Shown here one piece after another: positions 1 to 8,455 of a DNA stretch of 64,000 bases. The DNA is taken from the NCBI RefSeq assembly GCF_013170825.1, contig NZ_CP033365.1, positions 1,426,001 through 1,490,000 on the forward strand, given 5' to 3'. Position 1 is the stretch's first letter; every line of letters begins with the position of its first letter. A program made the position numbers and the translations under genes. The notes beneath the pieces are model-generated. The model did no database searches. It was not told the origin of the DNA and saw only the letters and a program-made list of their open reading frames with translations. The DNA comes from Mesorhizobium sp. NZP2298. GTDB lineage: Bacteria; Pseudomonadota; Alphaproteobacteria; Rhizobiales; Rhizobiaceae.

Positions 1-337
1 AAAGCACGGTGGCGGTTTCTTCCAGCGTCGCATGGTCGGACAGCGCAACGGCATCCCGGCCCCGATAGATGAGATGACCGTGCCAGACGGTCGAAATCGC
101 CGTTGCGATCGACGGTTCGCCCCAGGCGATGGCGCTTTCGGCGATGGCAGAGGGGCTGCGCCCGCGTGCCCTTCGCGTTGCCAGCGCGGCGATGTCGTCG
201 GCGCGATATTCGCTGCAGCGCGGGTCGGCACGGTCTGGACGCATGCCGATGCGACCGCGGCTGACATAGGCGTAGAGCGTCTGCGGTCTCACCCGCAGCT
301 TTTCCAGCGCCTCTTCCCGCGACAACCATTCGGACAT
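1..337 (-). CDS. Citrate synthase family protein with N-terminal helix-turn-helix (partial, 3' end beyond window)
   Basis: The reading frame is open from an ATG at 337 down to base 2, giving 112 residues with no stop. The start reads MSEWLSREEALEKLRVRPQT and continues with LYAYVSRGRIG, a MerR/excisionase-like helix-turn-helix. It is followed from about residue 70 by a region (IAWGEPSIATAISTVWHGHL, then YRGRDAVALS) that resembles the N-terminal part of citrate-synthase-like proteins. Rhizobial genomes carry such HTH-citrate synthase fusions next to a second citrate synthase, as here. The gene is divergent from the complete citrate synthase at 431, with 93 bp between the two starts. A role as an enzyme, a regulator, or both cannot be decided because the catalytic part lies outside the window. 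Confidence 0.75.
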   Translation of the reverse strand, partial: MSEWLSREEALEKLRVRPQTLYAYVSRGRIGMRPDRADPRCSEYRADDIAALATRRARGRSPSAIAESAIAWGEPSIATAISTVWHGHLIYRGRDAVALSDHATLEETATVL

Positions 338-350
338 GGCGAGCCCTTAT

Positions 351-375
351 ATTGATTCTATTGATCAAGATTGAT
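351..375. promoter_or_regulatory. Triple ATTGAT repeat between divergent citrate synthase genes
   Basis: ATTGAT occurs at 351-356, 360-365 and 370-375, about one helical turn apart, and the middle copy is part of the palindrome TTGATCAA (361-368). The repeats sit in the 93-bp divergent promoter region. A regulatory site is an inference from position and spacing. Confidence 0.35.
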
Positions 376-430
376 GGTGATCCGACCTACCCTTATCTCC
401 CACATGGAAAAGCTTCAAGGAGACAAGGCC

Positions 431-1519
431 ATGGCGAATGGGCTCGATGATGTGGTGGCGGCCGAAACCGTGCTGTCCGATGTGGATGGTCTGGGTGGCC
501 GGCTGACGATCCGTGGCTATTCGCTGTCGGAACTGGCCGGACGATGGAGCTACCCGCAGGTCGTCCGCCTGCTGCTGGATGGCTTCTTCGACGATCTGCC
601 TGGCGATGCCGAACTGGCGGCGAGACTGGGTGGGGCCCGCGTCGAGGTGTTCGAGCGGCTCCTGCCTTCGCTGCCCTTGCTGGCGCCGCTCGAGATCTAC
701 AGCGCCATGCGCGCCGGCATGGCCCTGCTGCCGGATGGCGAGACGCTGGCGGATGCCTTGCGGCTGATTGCGGCGCCCGCCGTACTGACGCCGGCCTTGT
801 TGCGCCTGCAGCGCGGCGAGCAGCCGGTCGCGCCGGACGGCAAGGCCGGTCATGCCGCCGACATGCTGAGGATGCTCAATGGCGTCGCGGCATCGCCGGC
901 ATTGGCAAAAGCGCTCGACACCTATCTGGTGACCGTCTGCGACCACGGCCTGAATGCCTCGACCTTCGCCACCCGTGTCGTCGCCTCGACATTGGCCGGC
1001 CTGACCTCGTCGGTGCTGGCCGGGCTCGGCGCGCTCAAGGGGCCGCTGCATGGTGGCGCGCCCGGACCGGTGATCGAGATGCTGGATGCGATCGAGGCGC
1101 ATGGCGACGCGGCCGGCTGGCTGCGCGACGAAATCGCCCATGGCAAGCGCATCATGGGTTTCGGCCACCGCATCTACCGCGTACGCGATCCGCGTGCCGA
1201 TGTGCTCAAGGCCGTGGTGCGGCAGCTTGGCGGCGAAGACGAAACCGGCCGCCGGCTGGCCTTCGCGGAAACGGTCGAGCAAACCGCGCTCGAAGTGCTG
1301 CGGATCGCCAAACCGCAGCGCTCGCTGCAGACCAATGTCGAGTTCTATACCGCACTGGTGCTGGAAGCGGCGGGTTTCCCGCCGCGGGCTTTCAGCAATG
1401 TCTTCGCCGCGGGCCGTGTTGCCGGCTGGATCGCGCATGCGCGCGAACAGCAGACCACCGGGCGGCTGATCCGCCCGCAATCGCGCTATGTCGGCCCGGT
1501 GCCGGACCTCGTCGCCTAG
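431..1519 (+). CDS. Citrate synthase/methylcitrate synthase family protein
   Basis: This 362-residue protein has the citrate synthase fold and should condense an acyl-CoA (acetyl-CoA or propionyl-CoA) with an oxoacid. The catalytic histidine regions are visible as HGLNASTFATR (H172) and GFGHRIYR (H246), with GPLHGGAP between them. The usual catalytic aspartate motif NVDFY reads NVEFY here (E304), a conservative but unusual change. It is shorter than the roughly 430 residues of the TCA enzyme GltA, as in the short methylcitrate-synthase-like group. The start at 431 is chosen because AAGGAGA lies 8 bases upstream; the frame is open further upstream without a ribosome site. True substrate unknown. 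Confidence 0.85.
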   Translation: MANGLDDVVAAETVLSDVDGLGGRLTIRGYSLSELAGRWSYPQVVRLLLDGFFDDLPGDAELAARLGGARVEVFERLLPSLPLLAPLEIYSAMRAGMALLPDGETLADALRLIAAPAVLTPALLRLQRGEQPVAPDGKAGHAADMLRMLNGVAASPALAKALDTYLVTVCDHGLNASTFATRVVASTLAGLTSSVLAGLGALKGPLHGGAPGPVIEMLDAIEAHGDAAGWLRDEIAHGKRIMGFGHRIYRVRDPRADVLKAVVRQLGGEDETGRRLAFAETVEQTALEVLRIAKPQRSLQTNVEFYTALVLEAAGFPPRAFSNVFAAGRVAGWIAHAREQQTTGRLIRPQSRYVGPVPDLVA

Positions 1520-1630
1520 CCCATCAAAGGCACGACCTCTCCGCGTCGAAGCGGAGGGCTTTCGGCATGAAGAAATTTCACGTGATCACGCGACCGTGTT
1601 CGTGTCTTGCCATGGTCCATCCTTATATGC

Positions 1631-1639
1631 TGCACTGCA
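1631..1639. promoter_or_regulatory. TGCACTGCA palindrome upstream of patatin gene
   Basis: A perfect TGCA-C-TGCA palindrome, in the context GCTGCACTGCAACA, lies 73 bp before the patatin start. It resembles TGC-rich sites that I recall for the polyhydroxybutyrate regulator PhaR in Alphaproteobacteria; that link is from memory and not tested. Confidence 0.35.
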
Positions 1640-1711
1640 ACATAGAGCGATAGTGGCTGCTCTCTCCATTGACGTTGGGGCAGGCTGACGCATCAGGATG
1701 ACAGGAACGCC

Positions 1712-2842
1712 ATGACGAAGAACGGCAAGGCGGAGGACAAGAAGAAGATCAACATCGCCCTTCAGGGAGGCGGCTCGCACGGCGCCTTTTCCTGGGGTGT
1801 GCTCGACCGCCTGCTGGAGGACGGCAGGCTGGAAATATCAGCCGTTTCCGGTACCAGCGCCGGCGCCATGAACGCGGTGGCGCTGGCCGACGGTTTTGTC
1901 CGCGGCGGGGTCGAGGGCGCGCGCAGGAAGCTTGATGATTTCTGGCATGCCGTCGCGGCGAAGGGCCGGTTCAGTCCGGTGCAGCGCTTGCCGTGGGACG
2001 TCGCCTGGGGCAACTGGTCGATCGAGAACACGCCGGGCTATGTCTTCTTCGATACGATGTCTCGGGTGTTCTCGCCCTATGTCGCCAACCCGCTTAGCCT
2101 CAATCCTCTGCGCGACGTGGTCGCGCAGGAGATCGACTTCGAGAATGTCCGCGCCTGCAAGTCGATGGAACTGTTCATCTCCGCCACCAATGTCGAGACC
2201 GGGCAATTGAGGGTCTTTTCCGATGGCGAGATCGACCTCGACTCGGTGATGGCCTCGGCATGCCTGCCGCAATTGTTTCGTGCCGTCGAGATCAAGGGCG
2301 TACCCTATTGGGACGGCGGCTATGGCGGAAATCCGGCGCTCTATCCGTTCTTCAAGACAGCGGCGACCGAGGATGTGCTCCTAGTGCAGATCAACCCCGT
2401 GGTGCGCGAGGGAACACCGAGGAGCGCCAACGAAATCCAGAACCGCATCGACGAGATCACCTTCAACGCGGGGCTGTTGCGCGAATTCCGCTCGATTGCC
2501 TTCGTCAAGGAACTGATCGCCGCCGGCCGCCTGCCGCATGGCGAATACCGCGACATCCGCATGCACCGCATCGATGCCGACGAGGCGTTCAAGGACTTGT
2601 CGGCGTCATCGAAGGTCAATGCCGAATGGGCGTTCCTGACCTATCTGCGCGATCTTGGCCGCACCGCCGCCAGCGACTGGCTGGAGGAGAATTACGACGC
2701 CGTCGGCAGCCATGCCACGCTCGACCTCTCCGGTGAACTCGATGACGGCTTCAAGCCGGTGCGCGGTCCCGCACCCGGCCGTCGGGTCAAGGAATTCCTC
2801 GCCGTGCGCAAGAACCCGGAAGCCGAGCGCCGCCGGGCCTGA
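1712..2842 (+). CDS. Patatin-like phospholipase family protein
   Basis: This 376-residue protein is a serine lipid acyl hydrolase of the patatin family, which uses a Ser-Asp dyad. The oxyanion-hole glycine run GGGSHG is at residues 19-24, the nucleophile elbow GTSAG places the catalytic serine at S49, and the DGG motif supplies the aspartate at D201. It has no signal peptide or membrane segment, so it is probably cytoplasmic. The ATG is preceded by AGGAA. The gene stands alone, with a possible PhaR-type site upstream, so a role in storage polymer or membrane lipid turnover is possible but not shown by the sequence. Confidence 0.9.
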   Translation: MTKNGKAEDKKKINIALQGGGSHGAFSWGVLDRLLEDGRLEISAVSGTSAGAMNAVALADGFVRGGVEGARRKLDDFWHAVAAKGRFSPVQRLPWDVAWGNWSIENTPGYVFFDTMSRVFSPYVANPLSLNPLRDVVAQEIDFENVRACKSMELFISATNVETGQLRVFSDGEIDLDSVMASACLPQLFRAVEIKGVPYWDGGYGGNPALYPFFKTAATEDVLLVQINPVVREGTPRSANEIQNRIDEITFNAGLLREFRSIAFVKELIAAGRLPHGEYRDIRMHRIDADEAFKDLSASSKVNAEWAFLTYLRDLGRTAASDWLEENYDAVGSHATLDLSGELDDGFKPVRGPAPGRRVKEFLAVRKNPEAERRRA

Positions 2843-3675
2843 ACCTGCCGGGCTTGCGCCTCAGCGCCAACTCCGATTTCCGGGAGACCTCGCCGATGTC
2901 TCGATCGACCCGGCATCCTTCGCCCGATCCGGCAGGACGACAACCTTCGCGTGTGAAGGATGCTGCATCATGCTGACGCCTCCTGCCACCCACGTGCCGA
3001 CGATGCAGCGCGGTGTTGCCGAACCGGCGGGCCGGACGATGGCCAGGGCTCCAACGAATAGCACGGAAGACAGTTCGGATTTCCGCGGTCGCACCGCGCC
3101 CGTTGTCCTGTCGCGAGCCGGGAGGTTGCGCCGATCCCCGATGTTCCAGAACAGGGCACATCGAGGTTGCCGACACCAGGTTCCATGGCAACGAAACCGA
3201 CCTCGGCGATCCCGGCCTGATTGGCTTTTTCAGCTATTTCGCAAGTAATTCCAATGCATTGAACATGCTCCCCAAGGCGGGGGTAGCGTCGTTCACCGAT
3301 TTGGCTCGTCGGTCTAAATTCGCCTCAAGATTCAAGAATCCGCGCGTGGCGTCGGCGTTATCCAGGGACGTCGTGCTGCCTGTCGGCAATGGCAGACCGG
3401 CCATTCGCGCAGGCCATGAGGGAGGGATCGTGAGCCGCCTGCAGGGTCCGCTGAACTGGTATTTTAGCGGATCAACAACAGTTTCGCGGCGGCCACACCT
3501 TGTCCCGTCATGCAATGCTGTTGCAACTTTCGGACTATATTGCGGTGCAACTTTGATGTAGAAGCGCGCTCGCCGATCACGGCAATTTGAACACGGTCAG
3601 GCGCGCACCCATATCGGCGACGCGCCCGCGTCATGAAGGCGCGGCACTGGCCGAACCCGCAACGGAAAAACGACG
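2843..3675. other. Intergenic region without a convincing gene (833 bp)
   Basis: Several open frames exist on both strands, but none has a recognisable domain or a convincing ribosome site. The first 600 bp may be decayed coding sequence. The right end, closest to the efflux genes, holds TGC-rich repeats at 3511-3554 that are listed separately. Confidence 0.5.
3511..3554. promoter_or_regulatory. Tandem TGCAACTTT repeats, candidate operator of the RND efflux operon
   Basis: The nonamer TGCAACTTT is repeated at 3522-3530 and 3546-3554, 24 bp apart on the same strand, and TGCAATG lies just upstream at 3511-3517. The repeats end 121 bp before the adaptor gene. Regulator binding is inferred; no efflux regulator gene is adjacent. 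Confidence 0.35.
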
Positions 3676-4851
3676 ATGCCTAAAATCAGGTTTCACAAAC
3701 TTGCAGCCATTGTTGTGCTCATCGGCTTCGCGGCCTGGATGGCGACAGGCGAATTCTCGTCGGTCGGAAGCGTCGCGGCGAACAAGGCAAAGGCGGCCGA
3801 AGTCGAGCAGGGCAAGGCACCAGACGCGGGCAAGCCGAAGACGGCGGAAGCCGAACCGAAAGCGCCGTTGCGCACCGTCGCGGTGGTGACGCCGCCGCGC
3901 AAGACCTATGCGCGTGCCATCCGCATTTCAGGCCTGACCGAGGCCGACAAGCGCGCGGTGCTGGCAACCCGTGTCGGCGGCGTCATCGACAAGCTGCCAG
4001 TCAGCCAGGGGCAGCACGTCAAGACGGGTGATCTGGTGCTGATGCTCGCGGCGGAGGAGAAGATCTCCAATGTGGACAACGCCAAGCAGTTGCTGGCGCA
4101 GCGCAAGGCCGAACTCGATGCCGCGGAGCGGCTCGCCAAGACAGGCAATTTGCCCAAGCTGCAGCTCGACACCGCCCGCTCCAACCTGACCCAGGCGCAG
4201 TCCCAACTGGATACCGCGCAGGCCGAACTCGACCGCAACGAAGTGAAGGCGCCGTTCGACGGCGTTATCGACCGGGTGCCGGTGGAACTCGGCAGTTCCG
4301 TCATGCAGGGCAGCGAGGTGGCGACTATCCTCAAGCTCGATCCGGTGATCGCCCGCGGCGAGATCAGCGAGCGCGACCTCGGCTATCTCAAGATCGGCGA
4401 CAAGGCCAAAGTGCGACTGGTCAGCGGCCAGACCGTCGAAGGCACCGTGCGCTACATCAGCCGCGACGCCTCGTCGGCGACCCGCACCTTCCGTGTCGAG
4501 GTCGCCATCCCCAATGCCGACGGTTCCGTGCCGGCCGGCATGACGGCGGAAATCCAGCTCAGCGCGTTGCCCACAGACGCGGTTCTGCTGCCGCGCTCGG
4601 TGGTGACGCTGGGCGACAAGGGCGATCTGGGCATCCGCGCCGTCGGCAAGGACAACAAGGTGGCGTTCTTCCCGATCGACCTGGTCGACGACACGCCGAC
4701 TGGTCTGGTGCTTGGCGGAATCCCGGCCGACGCGCGCATCATCGTTGCCGGCCAGGAACTGGTGAAGGAAGGCGATGAGGTCAATCCGGTCGAAGCCGAC
4801 CAGGCGACCATCAACAAGCTGATCGGCGAAGCCACCGCCGGCACGCAGTAG
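3676..4851 (+). CDS. RND efflux transporter periplasmic adaptor subunit
   Basis: This 391-residue protein is a membrane fusion protein of the HlyD/AcrA type, which links the inner-membrane RND pump to an outer-membrane channel. An N-terminal membrane anchor (AAIVVLIGFAAWMA, about residues 10-24) is followed by a lysine/alanine-rich linker, the barrel-sandwich lipoyl half motif (GVIDKLPVSQGQHVKTGDLV), an alpha-helical hairpin (residues about 135-195) and the second lipoyl half (VKAPFDGVIDRVPVELGSSV). The RND permease follows after 77 bp, so the pair is probably co-transcribed. No outer-membrane factor gene is in the window. The ribosome site is weak. Confidence 0.92.
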   Translation: MPKIRFHKLAAIVVLIGFAAWMATGEFSSVGSVAANKAKAAEVEQGKAPDAGKPKTAEAEPKAPLRTVAVVTPPRKTYARAIRISGLTEADKRAVLATRVGGVIDKLPVSQGQHVKTGDLVLMLAAEEKISNVDNAKQLLAQRKAELDAAERLAKTGNLPKLQLDTARSNLTQAQSQLDTAQAELDRNEVKAPFDGVIDRVPVELGSSVMQGSEVATILKLDPVIARGEISERDLGYLKIGDKAKVRLVSGQTVEGTVRYISRDASSATRTFRVEVAIPNADGSVPAGMTAEIQLSALPTDAVLLPRSVVTLGDKGDLGIRAVGKDNKVAFFPIDLVDDTPTGLVLGGIPADARIIVAGQELVKEGDEVNPVEADQATINKLIGEATAGTQ

Positions 4852-4928
4852 CGCAGGGGCGACGACGCCGGACCTTCCGGCGACAGACGTCCGTTCGCCA
4901 CTTCCGAAAGCAACCGCAGGCATAAGTC

Positions 4929-7900
4929 ATGGATATCGTCAGACTTGCAATCAACAATGCCCGCCTGACCATCTCGGTCCTGGTCTTCCTGCTGATCGCA
5001 GGCTGGGTCGCCTATCAGTCGACGCCGAAGGAAGCGGAACCCGACGTTCCGATTCCGATGATGTATGTCAGCCTGATCTATCAAGGTATTTCGCCGGAGG
5101 ATTCCGAGCGCCTCCTGTTGCGACCGATGGAAAGCAAGCTGAAAAGCCTGAAGGGCCTCAAGGAAATGCGCTCGGCCGCCTTCCAGGGCGGCGGCTATGT
5201 GCTGGTCGAGTTCCAGCCGCAGACCAATCTGGCGACGGCGCTGCAGGACACACGCTCCAAGGTGCAGGACGGCAAGGCCGACCTGCCGCAGGCGGCCGAG
5301 GAACCGGTCGTCACCGAAGTCAACATTTCCGAATTTCCGGTGCTCGTCGTCACGCTGTCGGGCGAATTGCCCGAGCGTGTGTTGGCCGCCGCCGCACGCG
5401 AGTTGCGCGACCGCATCGAAGAGGTGCCCGGTGTTCTGGAAGGCTCGCTGCAGGGCTCACGCGACGATCTCGTCGAAGTCGTCATCGATCCGATGAAACT
5501 ATCGTCCTATGGCTTGCAACTCGAGCAGCTGATCGGTGCGGTGGGCGCCTCCAACAGCCTGGTCGCCGCCGGCAACATCGAGGGGTCGGAGGGCAAATAC
5601 GCCGTCAAGGTGCCCTCGCTGATCGAGACGCCCGAGGATGTGGCGGCGCTGCCGGTGGTTGCGGGTCCCAACGCGGTGGTGCAGGCCAAGGATATCGCGA
5701 CGATCCGTTCGACCTTCGCCGATGCCGACACGATCACGCGCCTCAACGGCAAGCCGGCCATCGCCATCGAGGTGAAGAAGCGCATCGGCGCCAATCTGAT
5801 CGACACGCTCACCAAGGTGAGGGCGGTGTCCGACGCCTTCGTCAAGACGATGCCCGAGGGGATGCACGTCACCTACACGCAGGACAAGTCGGTCTTCGTC
5901 AATCAGCTGCTGGGGGACCTGCAGAACCACGTGATGATCGCCGTCATCCTGGTGTTCATCGTCATCCTCTATGCGCTGTCCGGCCGTGCCTCGCTGCTCA
6001 TTGGCCTCGCCATCCCGTCGTCCTTCCTGATCGGCATCCTGCTGCTCGCGATGATGGGCTACACGATCAACATGATCGTGCTGTTCAGCCTCATCCTGGC
6101 CGTCGGCATGCTGGTCGACGATGCCATCATCGTCACCGAATTCGCCGAACGGCGGATGAGCGAAGGGATGCCGAAGCAGGAAGCCTTCGCGCTTGCCGCC
6201 AAGCGCATGGCCGGTCCGGTCATCGCGGCGACGATGACACGCATCGCCGCCTTCTCGCCATTGCTGTTCTGGCCGGGCATCATCGGCGATTTCATGAAGT
6301 ACATGCCGATCACGCTGATCGTCACGCTATCGGCGTCGATGCTCTACGCGCTGGTCTTCGCGCCGACGCTGGGTGCGATCTTCGCCAAGGCGCCGGAGCA
6401 TCATGAGGATGACAATCGCGACGGCTGGTACATGGCGGTCGTCAAGCAAGCCGTGCGCTTCCCAATCACCGTTCTGGTGCTTACCGTCGTCCTGCTGGCC
6501 GGCATCTTCGTTGGCTATTCGAAGTATGGCGCCGGCGTCGAGTTCTTCCCGAGTGTCGAACCGGATTACGGCCTGCTCTACGTGCATGCCCGCGGCAATC
6601 TTTCGCTGGCCGAAATGGATACGGCGACCAAGATCGCCGAAAACAGGCTGCTTGGCTGGCCCGGCATCAAATCGGTCTACACCCGCGTCGGCAAAACGCA
6701 AGGCGGCGGCCAAGACGTCCCGGAAGATGTGGTCGGCGTCATCCAGTACGAGTTCATCGACTGGCGCGAACGCAAATCGGCGAACCAGATCCTGAACGAT
6801 CTGCGCGGCGTCATGGCCGGTATTCCCGGTGTCGACGTCGAGGTTCGCGTGCCGGAAGCCGGGCCGCCGACCGGCAAGCCAATCCAGATCAGGCTTTCGG
6901 CCATCGACCCGGCAGGCCTTGACGACAAGGCGCGTGCGGTGGCGGCGCGGATCGCCAAGGTGCCCGGCGTCATCGACATTTCCGATGGCCTGCCGCCACC
7001 CGGTGTCGACTGGGCTCTCGAGGTCGACCGTGCCAAGGCTGCCCAATACGGCATCAGTCCGACCTCGGTTGGAACGGTGGTGCAGCTCGTCACCAACGGT
7101 TTGAAGCTGTCGGAATACCGGCCTGCCGGCGCCGACAAGGCGGTCGACATCCGGCTGCGCTTGCCGGAGGACCGGCGCACGCTGTCGACGCTCGACGAGC
7201 TCAGGGTGCAGACCGCGCAAGGTTCGGTGCCGATCTCGAATTTCGTCGTCCGCAAGGCAAAGCCGAGCGTCGGTATCCTCAACCGCATCGACGGCGCCCG
7301 CACCGTGGTGGTGCAGGCCAACGTCGCCGCCGGCGCCCAGGTAGCCGCCGTGCAGCAGGAGGTAACCCAGGCCGTCACCGACATGAACCTCGGCAGCGGC
7401 ATCCGCTGGAAGCTGGCCGGCTCGAACGAGGACAGCGCGGAAGCCAGCGCCTTCCTCAGCAAGGCCTTCGGCGCCGCGATCTTCCTGATCTTCCTGGTGC
7501 TGCTGGCGCAGTTCAACAAGTTCACCAGCGTCTGGCTGGTGCTGTCTTGCGTGGTCATGGCGACGATCGGCGTGTTCCTGGGGCTGCTGATAACAGGCGA
7601 GACGTTCGGTATCGTCATGTCAGGCATCGGCGTCATCGCGCTCGCAGGCGTGGTGGTGAACAACAACATCGTGCTGATCGACACCTATGACCGGCTGCGT
7701 GAAGAAGGCTGGGACAAGATGGACGCCGTGCTGCAGACCTGCCGCGAGCGCGCGCGACCGGTGGTGCTGACGGCGGTGTCGGCCATCCTCGGCGTGCTGC
7801 CGATCGCTTTCGGCCTTGGCCTGGAAATCTTCCATCACGAGACGACGATCAACGCGCCGTCGACGCAATGGTGGATTTCGCTGTCGTCGGCGATTGTCTT

Positions 7901-8105
7901 CGGCCTGTCCTTCGCCACGGTGCTGACGCTGGTGGTGACGCCGTCGATGCTGATGGTGTTCACCCGCGCCAAGGTCAAACCCGGCGCACGGCGTGGCTTG
8001 ATCAGCCGGCTGTTCCGGCGCGGCAAGGGCGAGATCTCGTCGGACGCGGCGACGGCGGATGCCGGCGCGGAACCCGCGATCGCCTTCCCGAAAGCCGCCG
8101 AATAG
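4929..8105 (+). CDS. RND family multidrug/solute efflux permease (HAE1/AcrB type)
   Basis: This 1058-residue inner-membrane proton antiporter has the typical duplicated RND plan. One membrane segment near the N terminus (about residues 12-30) is followed by a large periplasmic porter domain, and two blocks of membrane helices lie at about 335-530 and 850-1020. The GMLVDDAIIVTEFAERR stretch is the conserved helix-4 region with the paired acidic residues used in proton transfer, and GVVVNNNIVLIDTYDRLR is its C-terminal counterpart. Length matches the family. It forms an operon with the adaptor gene upstream and is followed by a terminator at 8132-8160. The substrate cannot be predicted. Confidence 0.93.
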   Translation: MDIVRLAINNARLTISVLVFLLIAGWVAYQSTPKEAEPDVPIPMMYVSLIYQGISPEDSERLLLRPMESKLKSLKGLKEMRSAAFQGGGYVLVEFQPQTNLATALQDTRSKVQDGKADLPQAAEEPVVTEVNISEFPVLVVTLSGELPERVLAAAARELRDRIEEVPGVLEGSLQGSRDDLVEVVIDPMKLSSYGLQLEQLIGAVGASNSLVAAGNIEGSEGKYAVKVPSLIETPEDVAALPVVAGPNAVVQAKDIATIRSTFADADTITRLNGKPAIAIEVKKRIGANLIDTLTKVRAVSDAFVKTMPEGMHVTYTQDKSVFVNQLLGDLQNHVMIAVILVFIVILYALSGRASLLIGLAIPSSFLIGILLLAMMGYTINMIVLFSLILAVGMLVDDAIIVTEFAERRMSEGMPKQEAFALAAKRMAGPVIAATMTRIAAFSPLLFWPGIIGDFMKYMPITLIVTLSASMLYALVFAPTLGAIFAKAPEHHEDDNRDGWYMAVVKQAVRFPITVLVLTVVLLAGIFVGYSKYGAGVEFFPSVEPDYGLLYVHARGNLSLAEMDTATKIAENRLLGWPGIKSVYTRVGKTQGGGQDVPEDVVGVIQYEFIDWRERKSANQILNDLRGVMAGIPGVDVEVRVPEAGPPTGKPIQIRLSAIDPAGLDDKARAVAARIAKVPGVIDISDGLPPPGVDWALEVDRAKAAQYGISPTSVGTVVQLVTNGLKLSEYRPAGADKAVDIRLRLPEDRRTLSTLDELRVQTAQGSVPISNFVVRKAKPSVGILNRIDGARTVVVQANVAAGAQVAAVQQEVTQAVTDMNLGSGIRWKLAGSNEDSAEASAFLSKAFGAAIFLIFLVLLAQFNKFTSVWLVLSCVVMATIGVFLGLLITGETFGIVMSGIGVIALAGVVVNNNIVLIDTYDRLREEGWDKMDAVLQTCRERARPVVLTAVSAILGVLPIAFGLGLEIFHHETTINAPSTQWWISLSSAIVFGLSFATVLTLVVTPSMLMVFTRAKVKPGARRGLISRLFRRGKGEISSDAATADAGAEPAIAFPKAAE

Positions 8106-8131
8106 GCAGGCTTCCCGATCTGACCGGCAAA

Positions 8132-8160
8132 GGCCGCCCGGAACAACCGGGCAGCCTTTT
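8132..8160 (+). terminator. Rho-independent terminator of the RND operon
   Basis: GGCCGCCCGG (8132-8141) pairs with CCGGGCAGCC (8147-8156) with one mismatch across a 5-base loop and is followed by TTTT. It lies 26 bases after the permease stop. Confidence 0.8.
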
Positions 8161-8227
8161 GCATTGTCCCCCAAGAGCGAAGCAAGGCGTCGTCTCGTAG
8201 CAGAGCGTCAAACGCAGGGAATTCTTC

Positions 8228-8386
8228 ATGCCGATCAGCACCGTTGTCATCGTCGTCCTGATCCTTGTCCTCATCGGGGCGGTGCCGGCCTGGCCGCACT
8301 CGCGCTCCTGGGGTTATGGACCTTCGGGCATTATCGGCGCGGTGCTGGTGGTGGCTCTGGTGTTGCTGCTGATGGGGCGGCTCTGA
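8228..8386 (+). CDS. DUF3309 family small membrane protein
   Basis: This 52-residue protein reads MPISTVVIVVLILVLIGAVP, then AWPHSRSWGYGPSG, then IIGAVLVVALVLLLMGRL. Two hydrophobic helices flank a short WPHSRSWGYGPSG loop, which is the hallmark of the DUF3309 family found widely in Proteobacteria. The function is unknown; such proteins are predicted to sit in the inner membrane. AGGGA 7 bases upstream supports the ATG. It stands alone between the efflux terminator and a convergent gene. Confidence 0.85.
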   Translation: MPISTVVIVVLILVLIGAVPAWPHSRSWGYGPSGIIGAVLVVALVLLLMGRL

Positions 8387-8455
8387 GGCGCTTTTCGGTT
8401 CGTCGAGACGCCTTTCCAGCGTCAAGAGAAGGGCTGGGATGGCCCGCCGACTGCC

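Noticed and set aside
3013..3561. Open frame of 182 codons in the 833-bp gap
   Set aside because: No domain, no ribosome site and competing frames on both strands; not supported as a gene.
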